Origin: Buttiauxella gaviniae
GTDB taxonomy: Bacteria; Pseudomonadota; Gammaproteobacteria; Enterobacterales; Enterobacteriaceae
Direction of reading: 5' to 3'
NCBI RefSeq assembly: GCF_040786275.1
Contig: NZ_JBFMVT010000002.1
Coordinates: 682,001 to 746,000, forward strand
DNA: 64,000 nt
Shown here: positions 9,484 through 20,892 of the stretch, piece after piece
Position numbering within the stretch: position 1 is the first letter of the stretch
Layout: the number at the start of each line of letters is the position of its first letter
The notes under the pieces: model-generated
Told to the model about the DNA's origin: nothing
Database searches by the model: none
What the model saw: only the letters and a program-made list of their open reading frames with translations
Program-made: the position numbers and the translations under genes

Positions 9484-10110
9484 TTATTTAGTACCAAATA
9501 TCTTATCACCGGCATCGCCGAGGCCCGGAATAATGTATCCGTGCTCGTTCAGGCCCTGATCGATAGAAGCAGTGAACAGCTCTACGTCCGGGTGCGCTTT
9601 TTCCAGCGCGGCGATACCTTCAGGTGCTGCCACCAGAACCAGCACCTTGATACTGGTACAACCGGCGTTTTTCAGCAGGTCGATGGTAGCAATCATAGAG
9701 CCACCGGTTGCCAGCATTGGGTCAACCACCAGCGCCATACGTTCTTCAATGTTAGAAACCAGTTTCTGGAAATAAGGGACTGGCTCCAGGGTTTCTTCAT
9801 TACGATAGATACCCACAACGCTAATACGTGCGCTTGGAACGTTTTCCAGAACGCCTTCCATCATGCCCAGACCGGCACGCAGAATTGGCACAACGGTAAT
9901 TTTCTTGCCTTTGATCTGATCAATTTCTACCGGGCCATTCCAGCCTTCGATAGTTACTTTTTCAGTTTCCAGATCCGCCGTTGCTTCGTAAGTTAGCAAG
10001 CTGCCAACTTCTGAGGCGAGTTCACGAAAGCGTTTGGTGCTAATGTCGTTCTCACGCATCAGGCCCAGCTTGTGTTTGACGAGTGGGTGTTTGACTTCCA
10101 CGATCTTCAT
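9484..10110 (-). CDS. upp: Uracil phosphoribosyltransferase
   Basis: Upp converts uracil and PRPP to UMP, the pyrimidine salvage step. The start at 10110 gives [19 protein letters not shown] and 208 residues, both as in E. coli; the longer frame upstream adds 25 unrelated residues. The PRPP-binding loop [19 protein letters not shown] lies near residues 130-148, and the C-terminal uracil-binding region [15 protein letters not shown] is intact. It is the first gene of upp-uraA and diverges from purM. Confidence 0.97.
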   Translation of the reverse strand: MKIVEVKHPLVKHKLGLMRENDISTKRFRELASEVGSLLTYEATADLETEKVTIEGWNGPVEIDQIKGKKITVVPILRAGLGMMEGVLENVPSARISVVGIYRNEETLEPVPYFQKLVSNIEERMALVVDPMLATGGSMIATIDLLKNAGCTSIKVLVLVAAPEGIAALEKAHPDVELFTASIDQGLNEHGYIIPGLGDAGDKIFGTK

Positions 10111-10252
10111 ACTCTTTCTCCCCGAGATAGTTGGCCACCACAAAAAAAATCGCCGGATTATACCGCTTTTTTGCCATGAAGCCACCGCTTCGAGATCAAC
10201 CTGGTGGGATTGAGTATATACAACAATAATTCATTCCCGCTGAATAAGGGGC

Positions 10253-10268
10253 TCGCAAACGTTTGCCT
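10253..10268 (+). promoter_or_regulatory. PurR operator of purMN
   Basis: TCGCAAACGTTTGCCT is a near-perfect PurR box with the central palindrome GCAAACGTTTGC. It lies 56 bp upstream of the purM start. A TAGAAT -10-like hexamer at 10276-10281 places the operator over the -35 region. The box also lies in the shared region with divergent upp, so it may influence both. Confidence 0.85.
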
Positions 10269-10302
10269 GCACTGTTAGAATTGCGGCGTTTTTTATTTCT
10301 AA

Positions 10303-11360
<1,058 letters not shown>

Positions 11361-11361
<1 letters not shown>

Positions 11362-12002
11362 TGAAACGCATTGTGGTGCTAATTTCCGGTAACGGAAGCA
11401 ACCTTCAGGCCATTATTGACGCCTGCAAGATTAAAAAGATTAACGCCACTATGGCGGCGGTGTTCAGCAATAAGGCCGATGCTTTCGGCCTTGAACGCGC
11501 CCGCGAGGCCGGTATTCCGGCCCACGCACTCACCGCCAGCCAGTTTGCCGATCGCGCCGCTTTCGACCGCGAATTGATGCATGAAATCGACGCCTACGCG
11601 CCCGATCTGGTTGTTCTGGCGGGATACATGCGCATTCTGAGTCCGGATTTTGTCGCACATTATTCTGGTCGTCTGATCAATATCCACCCTTCCCTGTTGC
11701 CGAAATATCCCGGCTTAAAAACGCATCGTCAGGCGCTGGATAACGGCGATGAAGAGCACGGTACCTCGGTGCATTTCGTTACGGATGAACTCGACGGCGG
11801 GCCGGTTATTTTGCAGGCGAAAGTCCCGGTGTTTGAAGGTGACGACGAAGAGGAGATAACGGCGCGGGTGCAGCATCAGGAGCATGCTATTTATCCGCTG
11901 GTCGTCAGTTGGTTTATGGAAGGCCGTCTTGAAATGCGCGGCAACGCCGCCTGGCTTGACGGCAAAGCATTGCCACCGCAGGGGTATGCGGCAGAAGAGT
12001 AA
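11361..12002 (+). CDS. purN: Phosphoribosylglycinamide formyltransferase 1
   Basis: PurN transfers a formyl group from 10-formyltetrahydrofolate to GAR, step three of purine synthesis. The start is the ATG that shares one base with the purM stop; a GTG one codon earlier is less likely. The 213-residue protein shows the catalytic motif NIHPSLLPKYPG (Asn107, His109) and the Asp145 region HFVTDELDGGPVI. A strong terminator follows. Confidence 0.97.
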
Positions 12003-12005
12003 TTT

Positions 12006-12027
12006 AAGGGGCTACGGCCCCTTTTTT
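12006..12027 (+). terminator. Terminator of purMN
   Basis: The stem AAGGGGC/GCCCCTT with loop TACG is followed by a run of six or more T. It lies three bases after the purN stop. Confidence 0.85.
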
Positions 12028-12092
12028 AATGCCCACGTCAGGCGATGCACCAGCTTCAGAGCGGCCAAACGCGACACTTTGCGTTGCGTCGT

Positions 12093-12122
12093 TGGACATT
12101 CCCCGCCAAAGCTCGCCATAAT
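12093..12122 (+). promoter_or_regulatory. Candidate sigma-70 promoter of ppk-ppx
   Basis: TGGACA, 18 bases, then CATAAT: each hexamer matches the consensus at five of six positions. It lies about 50 bp before the ppk start, downstream of the purMN terminator. It was found by eye. Confidence 0.45.
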
Positions 12123-12172
12123 GTCAGACGTGACGGCATTTTTACGTCCACGAAAACGGAGTGTGAGGGCTA

Positions 12173-14233
12173 ATGGGTCAGGATAAGCTGTATATCGAAA
12201 AAGAACTGAGCTGGTTGTCTTTTAACGAACGTGTGCTCCAGGAAGCAGCGGACAAAATTAATCCGCTGATTGAGAGAATGCGTTTTCTCGGCATCTATTC
12301 GAATAACCTTGATGAATTCTACAAGGTCCGTTTCGCTGAACTTAAACGGCGCATTCTGATCAGTGAAGAACAAGGTACGGCTCCAAATTCGCGTCATTTA
12401 CTCAATAAAATTCAGGCGCGGGTACTGAAGGCCGATCAAGAGTTTGATGGTCTGTATAACGATCTGCTGCTGGAAATGGCGCGCAATCAGATCTTCTTGA
12501 TCAACGAACGCCAGCTTTCTCCCAATCAGCAAAACTGGCTACGCCACTATTTCAAACACTATTTGCGCCAGCACATCACGCCAATTCTGATTAACCGTGA
12601 TACCGATCTGGTGCAGTTCCTCAAAGATGATTACACCTATCTGGCGGTGGAGATTATCCAGGGGAGCGATATTCGCTATGCGCTGTTAGAAATCCCGTCA
12701 GATAAAGTCCCGCGCTTTGTGAATCTGCCGCCGGAAGCACCACGCCGCCGCAAGCCGATGATCCTGCTGGACAACATCCTGCGCTACTGCCTGGACGATA
12801 TTTTCAAAGGTTTCTTCGATTACGATTCGTTGAATGCCTATTCCATGAAAATGACCCGCGACGCAGAATATGATCTGGTGACTGAAATGGAATCCAGTTT
12901 GCTGGAATTGATGTCATCAAGCCTGAAACAGCGCCTGACGGCGGAGCCGGTGCGCTTTGTTTATCAGCGCGATATGCCTGATGCGATGGTAGAAATGCTG
13001 CGTAACAAGCTGACCATCACCAATTACGATTCCATCGTGCCCGGTGGTCGCTACCATAACTTCAAAGATTTCATTAGCTTCCCGAACGTTGGCAAAGCGA
13101 ATTTAGTCAACAAACCGCTGCCGCGTCTGCGTCATATTTGGTTCGACAAATTCCGTAACGGCTTTGATGCAATCCGTAATCGTGACGTGCTGCTTTATTA
13201 CCCCTATCACACCTTTGAGCACGTGCTGGAATTGCTGCGCCAGGCCTCATTCGACCCAAGCGTACTGGCGATTAAAATCAATATTTACCGCGTAGCGAAA
13301 GACTCGCGCATTATTGAATCGATGATTCATGCGGCACACAACGGTAAGAAAGTTACCGTCGTTGTGGAGCTGCAGGCGCGCTTTGACGAAGAGGCCAATA
13401 TCCACTGGGCGAAGCGCCTGACGGAAGCGGGTGTACACGTCATCTTCTCCGCGCCCGGCCTGAAAATTCACGCAAAACTGTTCCTGATTTCCCGTAAAGA
13501 AGGTGAAGAAGTGGTGCGCTACGCCCACATCGGCACCGGTAACTTTAACGAGAAAACCGCGCGTCTTTATACCGACTATTCGCTGCTGACCTGCGATGCG
13601 CGCATCACCAATGAAGTGCGTCGGGTATTTAACTTTATCGAAAATCCCTATCGCCCGGTGACCTTTGAGCACTTGATGGTTTCCCCGCAAAACTCACGCC
13701 GCCTGCTCTACGATTTGGTCGATAAAGAAATTGCTAATGCACAAAATGGCGAGCCGTCTGGCATTACGTTGAAACTGAATAACCTGGTCGATAAAGGCCT
13801 GGTTGACCGGCTATATGCGGCCTCAAGTTCCGGTGTGAAAGTGAATCTGCTGGTGCGCGGCATGTGTTCGCTGATCCCTAATCTGGAAGGCATTAGCGAT
13901 AATATTCGTGTCATTAGCATTGTTGACCGTTACCTGGAACACGACCGTGTGTATGTGTTTGAAAACGGCGGCGATAAGAAAGTTTACCTCTCTTCTGCCG
14001 ATTGGATGACGCGCAATATTGATTATCGAATTGAAGTTGCCGTCGCCATTCTAGACCCGCGCCTGAAACAACGGGTGCTGGATATCATTGAAATACTGTT
14101 CAGTGATACGGTCAAAGCACGCTACATCGACAAAGAACTGAGTAATCGCTATGTGCCACGCGGCAATCGCCGCAAGGTGCGCTCGCAACTGGCGATTTAC
14201 GATTACATTAAATCTCTGGAACAACCTGAATAA
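12173..14233 (+). CDS. ppk1: Polyphosphate kinase 1
   Basis: PPK1 polymerises the terminal phosphate of ATP into long inorganic polyphosphate and can run in reverse. The 686-residue protein has the N-terminal domain opening [16 protein letters not shown], the head domain, and two phospholipase-D-like C-terminal domains. The autophosphorylated histidine is His433 in [10 protein letters not shown], and the second active-site histidine is His590 in [10 protein letters not shown] (435 and 592 in E. coli). The start ATG at 12173 follows a modest GAGGG. The ppx gene begins four bases after its stop. Confidence 0.97.
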   Translation: MGQDKLYIEKELSWLSFNERVLQEAADKINPLIERMRFLGIYSNNLDEFYKVRFAELKRRILISEEQGTAPNSRHLLNKIQARVLKADQEFDGLYNDLLLEMARNQIFLINERQLSPNQQNWLRHYFKHYLRQHITPILINRDTDLVQFLKDDYTYLAVEIIQGSDIRYALLEIPSDKVPRFVNLPPEAPRRRKPMILLDNILRYCLDDIFKGFFDYDSLNAYSMKMTRDAEYDLVTEMESSLLELMSSSLKQRLTAEPVRFVYQRDMPDAMVEMLRNKLTITNYDSIVPGGRYHNFKDFISFPNVGKANLVNKPLPRLRHIWFDKFRNGFDAIRNRDVLLYYPYHTFEHVLELLRQASFDPSVLAIKINIYRVAKDSRIIESMIHAAHNGKKVTVVVELQARFDEEANIHWAKRLTEAGVHVIFSAPGLKIHAKLFLISRKEGEEVVRYAHIGTGNFNEKTARLYTDYSLLTCDARITNEVRRVFNFIENPYRPVTFEHLMVSPQNSRRLLYDLVDKEIANAQNGEPSGITLKLNNLVDKGLVDRLYAASSSGVKVNLLVRGMCSLIPNLEGISDNIRVISIVDRYLEHDRVYVFENGGDKKVYLSSADWMTRNIDYRIEVAVAILDPRLKQRVLDIIEILFSDTVKARYIDKELSNRYVPRGNRRKVRSQLAIYDYIKSLEQPE

Positions 14234-14237
14234 CGCT

Positions 14238-15779
14238 ATGCCGATAAAAAAACATGCACCCCGACCTCAGGAGTTTGCTGCGGTTGATCTCGGCTCGAAC
14301 AGTTTCCACATGGTTATTGCCCGTGTGGTAGATGGCGCGATGCAAATCATTGGGCGCTTAAAGCAACGCGTCCATCTGGCTGATGGACTTAATGCTGAGA
14401 ACGAGCTTAGCGAAGAAGCGATGGAGCGTGGCCTGTCGTGCCTTGCGTTATTTGCCGAACGCCTTCAGGGATTCTCTGCGGACAACGTGTGTATCGTCGG
14501 TACCCACAGTTTGCGCCAGGCGGTAAACGCCGAAGAGTTCCTTAAACGCGCCGAGCAGGTTATCCCCTACCCGATTGAAATTATTTCCGGTAACGAAGAA
14601 GCGCGCCTGATTTTCATGGGCGTAGAACATACTCAGCCCGAGAAAGGCCGTAAGCTGGTGATTGATATCGGGGGTGGTTCAACCGAGCTGGTTATCGGTG
14701 AGGATTTCGAGCCGATGCTGGTCGAAAGCCGCCGCATGGGGTGTGTCAGCTTCGCACAAAACTTTTTCCCGAAAGGGAATATCACTCCCGAAAACTTCAA
14801 ACGTGCGCGTCTTGCCGCCGTGCAAAAACTGGAAAATCTCTCGTGGCAGTTCCGTTTGCAAGGCTGGAATGTGGCGATGGGCGCATCTGGCACCATCAAA
14901 GCCGCTCATGAAGTGCTGGTCAATATGGGCGAAAAGGACGGGGTTATTACGCCTGAGCGCCTGGAAATGCTGCGCGATGAAGTGCTGAAGTATAAGAGCT
15001 TCAATTCGATGAGCCTGCCGGGGTTATCGGAAGAGCGTAAAGCGGTGTTTGTGCCGGGGCTTGCGATTCTCTGTGGCGTGTTTGATTCGCTGGCAATCCG
15101 TGAGCTGCGCCTGTCTGACGGGGCGCTGCGCGAGGGCGTGCTGTATGAAATGGAAGGTCGTTTCCGCCATCAGGACATTCGCATCCGCACCGCGCAAAGC
15201 CTGGCGGATCAGTATCATATCGATAGCGATCAGGCCAAACGCGTGCTGACAACCACCGAGCATATTTATCAGCAGTGGGAAGTTCAGAATCCAAAACAGG
15301 CCAATCCGCAAATGGCCGCGCTACTGAAATGGTCAGCGATGCTGCACGAAGTGGGGCTGAATATTAATCACAGCGGGCTACATCGCCACTCGGCTTATAT
15401 TCTGCAACACAGTAATTTGCCGGGCTTTAATCAGGAACAACAGATGTTAATTGCTTCGCTTGTGCGCTATCACCGCAAAGCGATAAAAATTGATGATCTG
15501 CCACGATTTACGCTGTTTAAGAAGAAGCAGTTCCTGCCGTTAATTCAGATTCTGCGCTTAGGTGTGTTGCTAAATAATCAACGCCAGGCAACAACTACCC
15601 CGCCTACGCTGGTGCTGGAAACGGACGAAAAACAGTGGACGTTGCGTTTCCCACATGACTGGTTTAGCCAGAATACGTTGGTTCTGTTGGACTTAGAACG
15701 GGAACAGCAATACTGGGATAACACCCCTGGCTGGAAGCTTAAAATCGAAGAAGAAGCCAGCCCGACCATTGCGGCCTGA
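14238..15779 (+). CDS. ppx: Exopolyphosphatase
   Basis: Ppx removes phosphate from the ends of polyphosphate, opposing PPK1; paired expression sets the polyphosphate pool. The start at 14238 gives [22 protein letters not shown] and 513 residues, as in E. coli; the longer frame would overlap ppk. The ASKHA fold is seen in [15 protein letters not shown] (phosphate loop 1) and [14 protein letters not shown] (loop 2), with a C-terminal HD-like helical domain from about residue 320. A terminator follows. Confidence 0.97.
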   Translation: MPIKKHAPRPQEFAAVDLGSNSFHMVIARVVDGAMQIIGRLKQRVHLADGLNAENELSEEAMERGLSCLALFAERLQGFSADNVCIVGTHSLRQAVNAEEFLKRAEQVIPYPIEIISGNEEARLIFMGVEHTQPEKGRKLVIDIGGGSTELVIGEDFEPMLVESRRMGCVSFAQNFFPKGNITPENFKRARLAAVQKLENLSWQFRLQGWNVAMGASGTIKAAHEVLVNMGEKDGVITPERLEMLRDEVLKYKSFNSMSLPGLSEERKAVFVPGLAILCGVFDSLAIRELRLSDGALREGVLYEMEGRFRHQDIRIRTAQSLADQYHIDSDQAKRVLTTTEHIYQQWEVQNPKQANPQMAALLKWSAMLHEVGLNINHSGLHRHSAYILQHSNLPGFNQEQQMLIASLVRYHRKAIKIDDLPRFTLFKKKQFLPLIQILRLGVLLNNQRQATTTPPTLVLETDEKQWTLRFPHDWFSQNTLVLLDLEREQQYWDNTPGWKLKIEEEASPTIAA

Positions 15780-15793
15780 CCGAGAACGTCAAC

Positions 15794-15820
15794 AAACGCC
15801 CTTTATCAGGGCGTTTTTTT
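15794..15820 (+). terminator. Terminator of ppk-ppx
   Basis: The stem AAACGCCCT/AGGGCGTTT with a short loop TTATC is followed by a T-run. It lies between convergent ppx and yfgF. Confidence 0.85.
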
Positions 15821-15827
15821 ATCTCCC

Positions 15828-15853
15828 CGAACTTACTTACCGAACTTACTTAC
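15828..15853. repeat. Tandem 13-bp duplication spanning the yfgF stop codon
   Basis: CGAACTTACTTAC occurs twice head to tail (15828-15840 and 15841-15853). The second copy contains the TTA complement of the yfgF stop codon. The protein end is unchanged because translation stops in the first copy met on the minus strand, so this looks like a neutral slippage event. Confidence 0.9.
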
Positions 15854-18071
15854 GAAGCAGCGTTTCCAGCAATCGTGGGCGTCCGACTAAATAACCCTGT
15901 ATGTAATCGATACCCAAATTTTGCACGGCGGCTTTAACTTCATTACTTTCCACATACTCAGCCACTAGCTGCATTTTCTTCATGCGGGCAAGCTGACAGA
16001 TAGAGTCCACAATCTGGTAGTCGAGACTGCTGGTCAGGACGTTACGGATAAAACTGCCGTCAATTTTCAGAATGTCTGCGCTGATATCTTTCAGGCGCGC
16101 ATAGCTGGCATAACCCGTGCCGAAATCGTCAATCGCAATCCGACAGCCCATATTTTGTAGGGCAGTCAGGGTGGCATTAGCCTGTTCCAGGTTCGTTAAT
16201 GAATTGCTTTCGGTAACTTCAAAAATAAGCTGCCAGGGCTCAATACCGTAGCGTTGCAGCAGGCGTTTCACTTCGCTTGCGAACTGTAAGCGCCCCACAG
16301 AAGCCGGTGTCAGGTTGATGGAAAAACGGCTGCCCGGAAGCTGGCTGCGGTGAGTATCCATAAATTTCAGCGTGGTTTCTAACACCCATTTATCGATTTT
16401 AGACGACAGGCCGAATTCATGGGCTACCGGCAAAAAATCATCCGGCATGAACAGGCAATCCCCTTCATTATCCCCTTTCATGCGCAGCAAGATTTCATGG
16501 TATGAATCGCCACGAATCCCTTCGATGCGCTGAACCATCAGCACAAAATTGCCGGAATCAATGGCTATCTGCACACGGTTCATCATCGCCACTTTCTTTT
16601 TTACAGCATTCTGCACATGGTTGGTTCCTTGCTGCTGCAAACTCTCAGGTTTTGATGTCGTCAGCGACAAATCCGCCATGGTGCTGAGTTCACCGAGCAA
16701 GAAATAAATATGGGTAACTGGCTGGCGTATATAGCAATAACTGATGCCTACCTGCGGCTGCAATGACATGCCGTCCCACATAAAGCGGAACTGTTTTACG
16801 CGGTGGTCGAGCGCTTCAATGCGCTCAAGATAGGAATCATAATTTAAGCGCACCGCCACTTCATGGCCCGACAGATGATAAACCTGCTCATTCGTGCTTA
16901 AAATTGGCTGGAGGTAATCATTGAGCTGCTGCTTATATTGAATACGAAGTTGTACGCCGTAGTTACGCCCTAGCAGTTCCAGCTCTGGTACGCGCAAAAA
17001 AGCTAATGCCGACCATGAATGCCTGGATAAATCACGGTTAAGCGCACGGAGATTCGGCATTTGCAGGATAGGGTCAATAAACGCGACACGGCGTGCTTTG
17101 CGATGTAAAAAACGCTGACGCGTGGTGACAACCGCCATCAAGTAGATGGTTATTGAGAAAACGGCGTAACACGATGAGGCAATGGCCAGATGAAGCTGAA
17201 AGCCCATGTAGGGCGGCAAATAGTTATGAAAACCGCTGCACAGAATAACTAATATCACCGTCCAGGAGGTGGTAATAAACAGAAATCCAAAGCGCATTGC
17301 TCCCCATAACATCAGGGGCAGGATCAGCGTTAATGTGTAATCCGTGGTGAAAATGGAGCCGAAATCATTCGAAGGCGCTAGCAGCAGGCTGACCAGAATG
17401 ACCACTATCGTGGCCCACAGCGTAATCTCGCTCTTGCTCACGCCTGTTTGCATCTGCGCTTTCAGTTGTGACCAAAATGAGTAGATAAAGTTTGGGTTGC
17501 GGAACATGCGAATCACGAAATAGAAGAAAGGCATTCCGGTTACGCAGCCAATAAGCACAGCCTGAAAATTGATTAACGTTCTTGTGTGAAGCGGGTTTTC
17601 TGCAACAGCGTGACCTTCGGCGTTGTACCAGCCAAAGAAGATCCCCATCTGGTAGATGACCAAAAATATCACCGAGTTAACTAACACCAGCCACAGCATG
17701 CGTTGAGACGTTAATTTTATCGCCCCGAACATCACCGAGCTGCGCTGAGGGACGAAAATACGGTAGCCTCCCCAGCTAATGGTAATGGGGATTAAAAAGT
17801 GAATGGCTGCGAGAACCCCGGTCAACTCCCCAGTAAATGAGCCGTAATAGAGCAATAGCGCAAGCGTCATTCCCGGTAGGGCTGCCCATCCAAAAACCAA
17901 CATAAACGCGGTCATCAGACCAAGTGGCATATAGACGAGGAAGACAGGACCGCCGTCCATAGTGGTGTTTGCGTTACACCAGGCGGCAATGGGAAGCAGC
18001 AGGCTGGGCAGCACCAAAGGAAGCGCCCACCATCTGTTTTTATATTTTTTATACCAACTTGCCAGATACAT
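15846..18071 (-). CDS. pdeF: Cyclic-di-GMP phosphodiesterase YfgF (PdeF)
   Basis: PdeF degrades cyclic-di-GMP and in E. coli acts mainly without oxygen. The 741-residue protein has an N-terminal MASE1-type membrane region (about residues 15-320), a degenerate GGDEF domain (about 330-480, with LSGHEV where GGDEF should be, so cyclase activity is not expected), and a C-terminal EAL domain (about 495-735). The EAL signature appears as EILLR; other catalytic segments are intact (NLTPAS, EVTESN, IDDFGTGYASY, KIDGSFI, AEYVES). The N-terminal region diverges most from E. coli. A consensus FNR box lies upstream. Confidence 0.93.
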   Translation of the reverse strand: MYLASWYKKYKNRWWALPLVLPSLLLPIAAWCNANTTMDGGPVFLVYMPLGLMTAFMLVFGWAALPGMTLALLLYYGSFTGELTGVLAAIHFLIPITISWGGYRIFVPQRSSVMFGAIKLTSQRMLWLVLVNSVIFLVIYQMGIFFGWYNAEGHAVAENPLHTRTLINFQAVLIGCVTGMPFFYFVIRMFRNPNFIYSFWSQLKAQMQTGVSKSEITLWATIVVILVSLLLAPSNDFGSIFTTDYTLTLILPLMLWGAMRFGFLFITTSWTVILVILCSGFHNYLPPYMGFQLHLAIASSCYAVFSITIYLMAVVTTRQRFLHRKARRVAFIDPILQMPNLRALNRDLSRHSWSALAFLRVPELELLGRNYGVQLRIQYKQQLNDYLQPILSTNEQVYHLSGHEVAVRLNYDSYLERIEALDHRVKQFRFMWDGMSLQPQVGISYCYIRQPVTHIYFLLGELSTMADLSLTTSKPESLQQQGTNHVQNAVKKKVAMMNRVQIAIDSGNFVLMVQRIEGIRGDSYHEILLRMKGDNEGDCLFMPDDFLPVAHEFGLSSKIDKWVLETTLKFMDTHRSQLPGSRFSINLTPASVGRLQFASEVKRLLQRYGIEPWQLIFEVTESNSLTNLEQANATLTALQNMGCRIAIDDFGTGYASYARLKDISADILKIDGSFIRNVLTSSLDYQIVDSICQLARMKKMQLVAEYVESNEVKAAVQNLGIDYIQGYLVGRPRLLETLLRK

Positions 18072-18168
18072 TCGTCATCGCCAAAAACCCTGTCATCCAG
18101 CTCGGGTACGTTTCGGGCGGGTATCCATCCCAACCGATAAAACCATATCGCTATGGAATAGAGTGCAG

Positions 18169-18209
18169 ATTCTAGTTAGGGATCGGCTTATTAATTTGAT
18201 TTAAATCAA
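18169..18209 (-). promoter_or_regulatory. FNR-activated class II promoter of yfgF
   Basis: TTGATTTAAATCAA at 18196-18209 is a perfect FNR site (TTGAT, four bases, ATCAA). On the minus strand a TAGAAT -10 hexamer (plus-strand 18169-18174) follows at the distance that puts the FNR centre near -41, the usual class II position. This gives a start about 90 bases before the yfgF ATG. E. coli yfgF is known to be FNR-dependent. Confidence 0.8.
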
Positions 18210-18344
18210 TTTTCCGCAGAAGTTTCGGCTTCTCTGATTAATAATTCAAAAAACTAACTGGATATATACTAATCACCTAATAATAAGAAATGTTTATATA
18301 ACAAGCTCAAATGTTTCAGAAATCAATTTACAGATGTTCAGGAA

Positions 18345-18372
18345 TTGACCTTATGCCATCACTATGTATAAA
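18345..18372 (+). promoter_or_regulatory. Candidate sigma-70 promoter of yfgG
   Basis: TTGACC, 16 bases, then TATAAA, with matches of five of six in each hexamer. It lies about 48 bp before the yfgG start. The rest of this 348-bp intergenic region (18072-18419) is AT-rich and holds the yfgF promoter; nothing else was seen in it. Confidence 0.6.
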
Positions 18373-18419
18373 TACTCCTGTCGCCCGCGGTTGACGGGTA
18401 AATATCAAGGATCATTTGC

Positions 18420-18608
18420 GTGACACAGGTTACGAGTATGCGAAGACGACATAAGTTTAACAATCGTATGACCCGCATTATTCTACTCATCAGTTTTCTC
18501 TTCCTTTTTGGCCGTTTTGTCTATTCTGCCATCGGTGCCTGGTACCATCATCAGGACAAAGTAGAAGCGCAGCAAAGCAGCCTTTCCGTGGATAACACCA
18601 GCCGGTAA
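18420..18608 (+). CDS. yfgG: Small membrane protein YfgG (DUF2633 family)
   Basis: The 62-residue protein starts at a GTG, as its E. coli counterpart does. It has a basic N-terminus (RRRHKFNNRMTR), one membrane span (about residues 19-38, IILLISFLFLFGRFVYSAIGAW) and a polar tail. Sequence similarity to E. coli YfgG is clear over the whole length. Its biochemical role is not established. It diverges from yfgF with its own promoter. Confidence 0.9.
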   Translation: MTQVTSMRRRHKFNNRMTRIILLISFLFLFGRFVYSAIGAWYHHQDKVEAQQSSLSVDNTSR

Positions 18609-18673
18609 CGCCTTCTTTTAATTAAAAATAATAACACTGACTGATAGCCAGTGAGATTCGTCACGCCTTTTAC

Positions 18674-19585
18674 TTATTCATTTTCCAGCCAGTTGATGAA
18701 AAACTCGCTAAACATGGAAACTTGCAAAGGCTGAAAACGGCGCTGCGGATAGACAAACTGGAGCCCAACCTGTTTTTTATCGAGACGGCTAAACCCGATA
18801 AAACTATCGGCCAGCAGCACTTTTAAACGCCCCTGCTCCACATCGCGTTTCACATCCCACCAGGATTTACTGGCAATGCCTGCCCCCGCGAGCACCCACT
18901 GACGCAGCAGCGCGCCGTCGTCACACACCATAGCCGGCGCCACGCGTACGCTGTGAGTTTCTCCCGCCACGTCAAAACGCCACTCATTCATTAGCGTTCC
19001 GCGGCGTTCCATCACCAGGCAACGGTGGTTCGCAAGGCAATCCTCGGAATGAGGTTCCCCGTGGGCGGCAAGATAAGCCGGAGACGCCACCAGCACGCGA
19101 TAGTTTTGCCGGATTACTTTAGTCACCAGATTGCTATCCGGCAGATTCCCGAAGCGAATACTCATATCGAGCCGCAGGCTGATTAAATCCACCACATCTT
19201 CACTGAGATACAGGAAAGTTTTCACCTCCGGATGCAGGCGAGAGAAATCAAGCAATGCGGGAGATAAATACTGTCGCCCAAAATCGGACGGAGCAGCAAT
19301 TCTCAGCGTACCGCTAAGTACGCCCTCTTTTTGCCTCAGTTTCCCTTCCGCCTGCTCCATCTCTTCGAGCACGCGAAGTGCCGCGTGGTAAAACTCTTCT
19401 CCCACGCGCGTCAATGCAATAGCGCGGGTGGAGCGATTAAAAAAGCGTGTTTGATAACGTTCTTCCAATGCTTTCAGCCGCGCAGTCATCGTCGCCGGGG
19501 ACAAATTCATCCTCCGCCCTGCTGCCGCCAGGCCCCCTGCTTCCACCACAGCCACCAGCAAAGCCATATCTTCGAGCTTACCCAT
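18674..19585 (-). CDS. LysR-family transcriptional regulator
   Basis: This 303-residue protein has an N-terminal winged helix-turn-helix (about residues 4-62, with AAGRRMNLSPATMTARLKAL as the recognition region) and a periplasmic-binding-like effector domain (about 90-300). It belongs to the subgroup that regulates adjacent oxidoreductases. It diverges from the Old Yellow Enzyme gene with about 100 bp between them, so that enzyme is its most likely target, and LysR proteins usually also repress themselves. E. coli K-12 has yfgH and yfgI at this place instead. The effector is unknown. Confidence 0.93.
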   Translation of the reverse strand: MGKLEDMALLVAVVEAGGLAAAGRRMNLSPATMTARLKALEERYQTRFFNRSTRAIALTRVGEEFYHAALRVLEEMEQAEGKLRQKEGVLSGTLRIAAPSDFGRQYLSPALLDFSRLHPEVKTFLYLSEDVVDLISLRLDMSIRFGNLPDSNLVTKVIRQNYRVLVASPAYLAAHGEPHSEDCLANHRCLVMERRGTLMNEWRFDVAGETHSVRVAPAMVCDDGALLRQWVLAGAGIASKSWWDVKRDVEQGRLKVLLADSFIGFSRLDKKQVGLQFVYPQRRFQPLQVSMFSEFFINWLENE

Positions 19586-19686
19586 TATTCAGGTTTCCAG
19601 AATAGACAATCAGATTTCAATGCCATTATCAAAGCGACAAGCACAACGTAAAGTCAAGGCATCGTTCATTCAGCCAGAGTCTAAAA

Positions 19687-20796
19687 ATGAAACCACATCA
19701 TCTGTTTGAAGCCACCCAGGTTGGGTCAAATAAAATTCGTAACCGTATTGTTATGGCGCCGATGACGCGCTCTCGCTCCGCGCAGCCGGGTAATATTCCC
19801 ACCGCTATGATGGCGGAGTATTACCAGCAGCGAGCCTCTGCGGGGCTTATCATCACCGAAGCAACGCAGATTTCTCCTCAGGGTCAGGGCTATTCCTGGA
19901 CGCCGGGCATTCACTCGCCGGAACAGGTTGCAGGCTGGCGTTTGGTTACCGATGCGGTTCATCAGGCTGGCGGCAAAATTTTCTCTCAGCTATGGCATGT
20001 CGGGCGCATGTCCCATGAAAGCTTCCACGCGGATGGCAAACCAGTAGGTCCTTCAGCGTTATCTCCAGACGCGCAGGTTTGGGTTGTCGGCGACGACGGC
20101 GTTGGCCGTATGGTTGATTGCCCGGTGCCGCGTGAATTAACGCGGGATGATATTCAACACGTCATTGCGGATTATCGTAAGGCCGCACTGAACGCCATAG
20201 AAGCGGGTTTTGATGGTGTGGAAGTTCACGGCGGCAACGGCTATTTAATCGATCAGTTCTTGCGCCGAACCTCTAACAAACGCACTGACGAATACGGCGG
20301 CAGTCTGGCAAATCGCGTACGTTTCGCACAAGAAGTGCTGGAAGCGATCGGCGATGCGATTGGCGCGGACAAAACCGGGATTCGTTTAGCTCCGTTTATT
20401 ACCCAGCGCGGCATGGACGACCCCCAGGCGATTGAAGCGATTTTGGCCCTCGCCGCCTGGTGTGAACAAAAAGGCATCACCTTTATCCATCTGGCAGAAG
20501 CCGATTGGGACGACGCGCCGCAGGTTCCGTACGAATTTAGAGAAACACTGCGAGCCACATTCAGCGGCACGATTATCGTTGCCGGGAATTACACCAAAGA
20601 AAAAGCGGAGAAACTGCTCGCTGCGGGCGTCGTAGATTTGGTTGCTTTTGGGCGCCCGTTTGTTGCGAACCCAGATTTCCCGCGCCGCCTGGCAGAAAAC
20701 TTGCCGTTAGCACCGATCAGCAATCCAGCCGCGCTGTTTGGTGGCAAAGAAGCGGGCTATACCGATTACCCTGCCTGGTCAGCAAGCGAGGTATAA
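19687..20796 (+). CDS. Old Yellow Enzyme-family alkene reductase
   Basis: The product is an FMN-dependent flavoprotein (369 residues, TIM barrel) that reduces activated carbon-carbon double bonds with NAD(P)H, related to NemA. Family features seen are IVMAPMTRSRS at the FMN site, GLIITEATQISPQGQGYSWTPG, QLWHVGRMSH, the substrate pair His181 and Asn184 with Tyr186 in HGGNGYLIDQF, RTDEYGGS, and the C-terminal VDLVAFGRPFVANPDFPRRL phosphate site. The His/Asn pair is that of yeast OYE1, whereas E. coli NemA and PETN reductase have His/His. It is probably controlled by the divergent LysR protein. Confidence 0.95.
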   Translation: MKPHHLFEATQVGSNKIRNRIVMAPMTRSRSAQPGNIPTAMMAEYYQQRASAGLIITEATQISPQGQGYSWTPGIHSPEQVAGWRLVTDAVHQAGGKIFSQLWHVGRMSHESFHADGKPVGPSALSPDAQVWVVGDDGVGRMVDCPVPRELTRDDIQHVIADYRKAALNAIEAGFDGVEVHGGNGYLIDQFLRRTSNKRTDEYGGSLANRVRFAQEVLEAIGDAIGADKTGIRLAPFITQRGMDDPQAIEAILALAAWCEQKGITFIHLAEADWDDAPQVPYEFRETLRATFSGTIIVAGNYTKEKAEKLLAAGVVDLVAFGRPFVANPDFPRRLAENLPLAPISNPAALFGGKEAGYTDYPAWSASEV

Positions 20797-20834
20797 ATCC
20801 TCGTATTATCTGATAAGTTAATTCAGACATCGTG

Positions 20835-20859
20835 CCCAATCCCAAAACCATGGATTGGG
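20835..20859 (+). other. Hairpin between the alkene reductase and DsbA-like genes
   Basis: A perfect eight-pair stem CCCAATCC/GGATTGGG has a nine-base loop and no T-run. It could stabilise the upstream mRNA end or lower read-through into the next gene. Confidence 0.5.
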
Positions 20860-20892
20860 TCATTACTCAGCTTTTCTTATCAAGGGATTACT

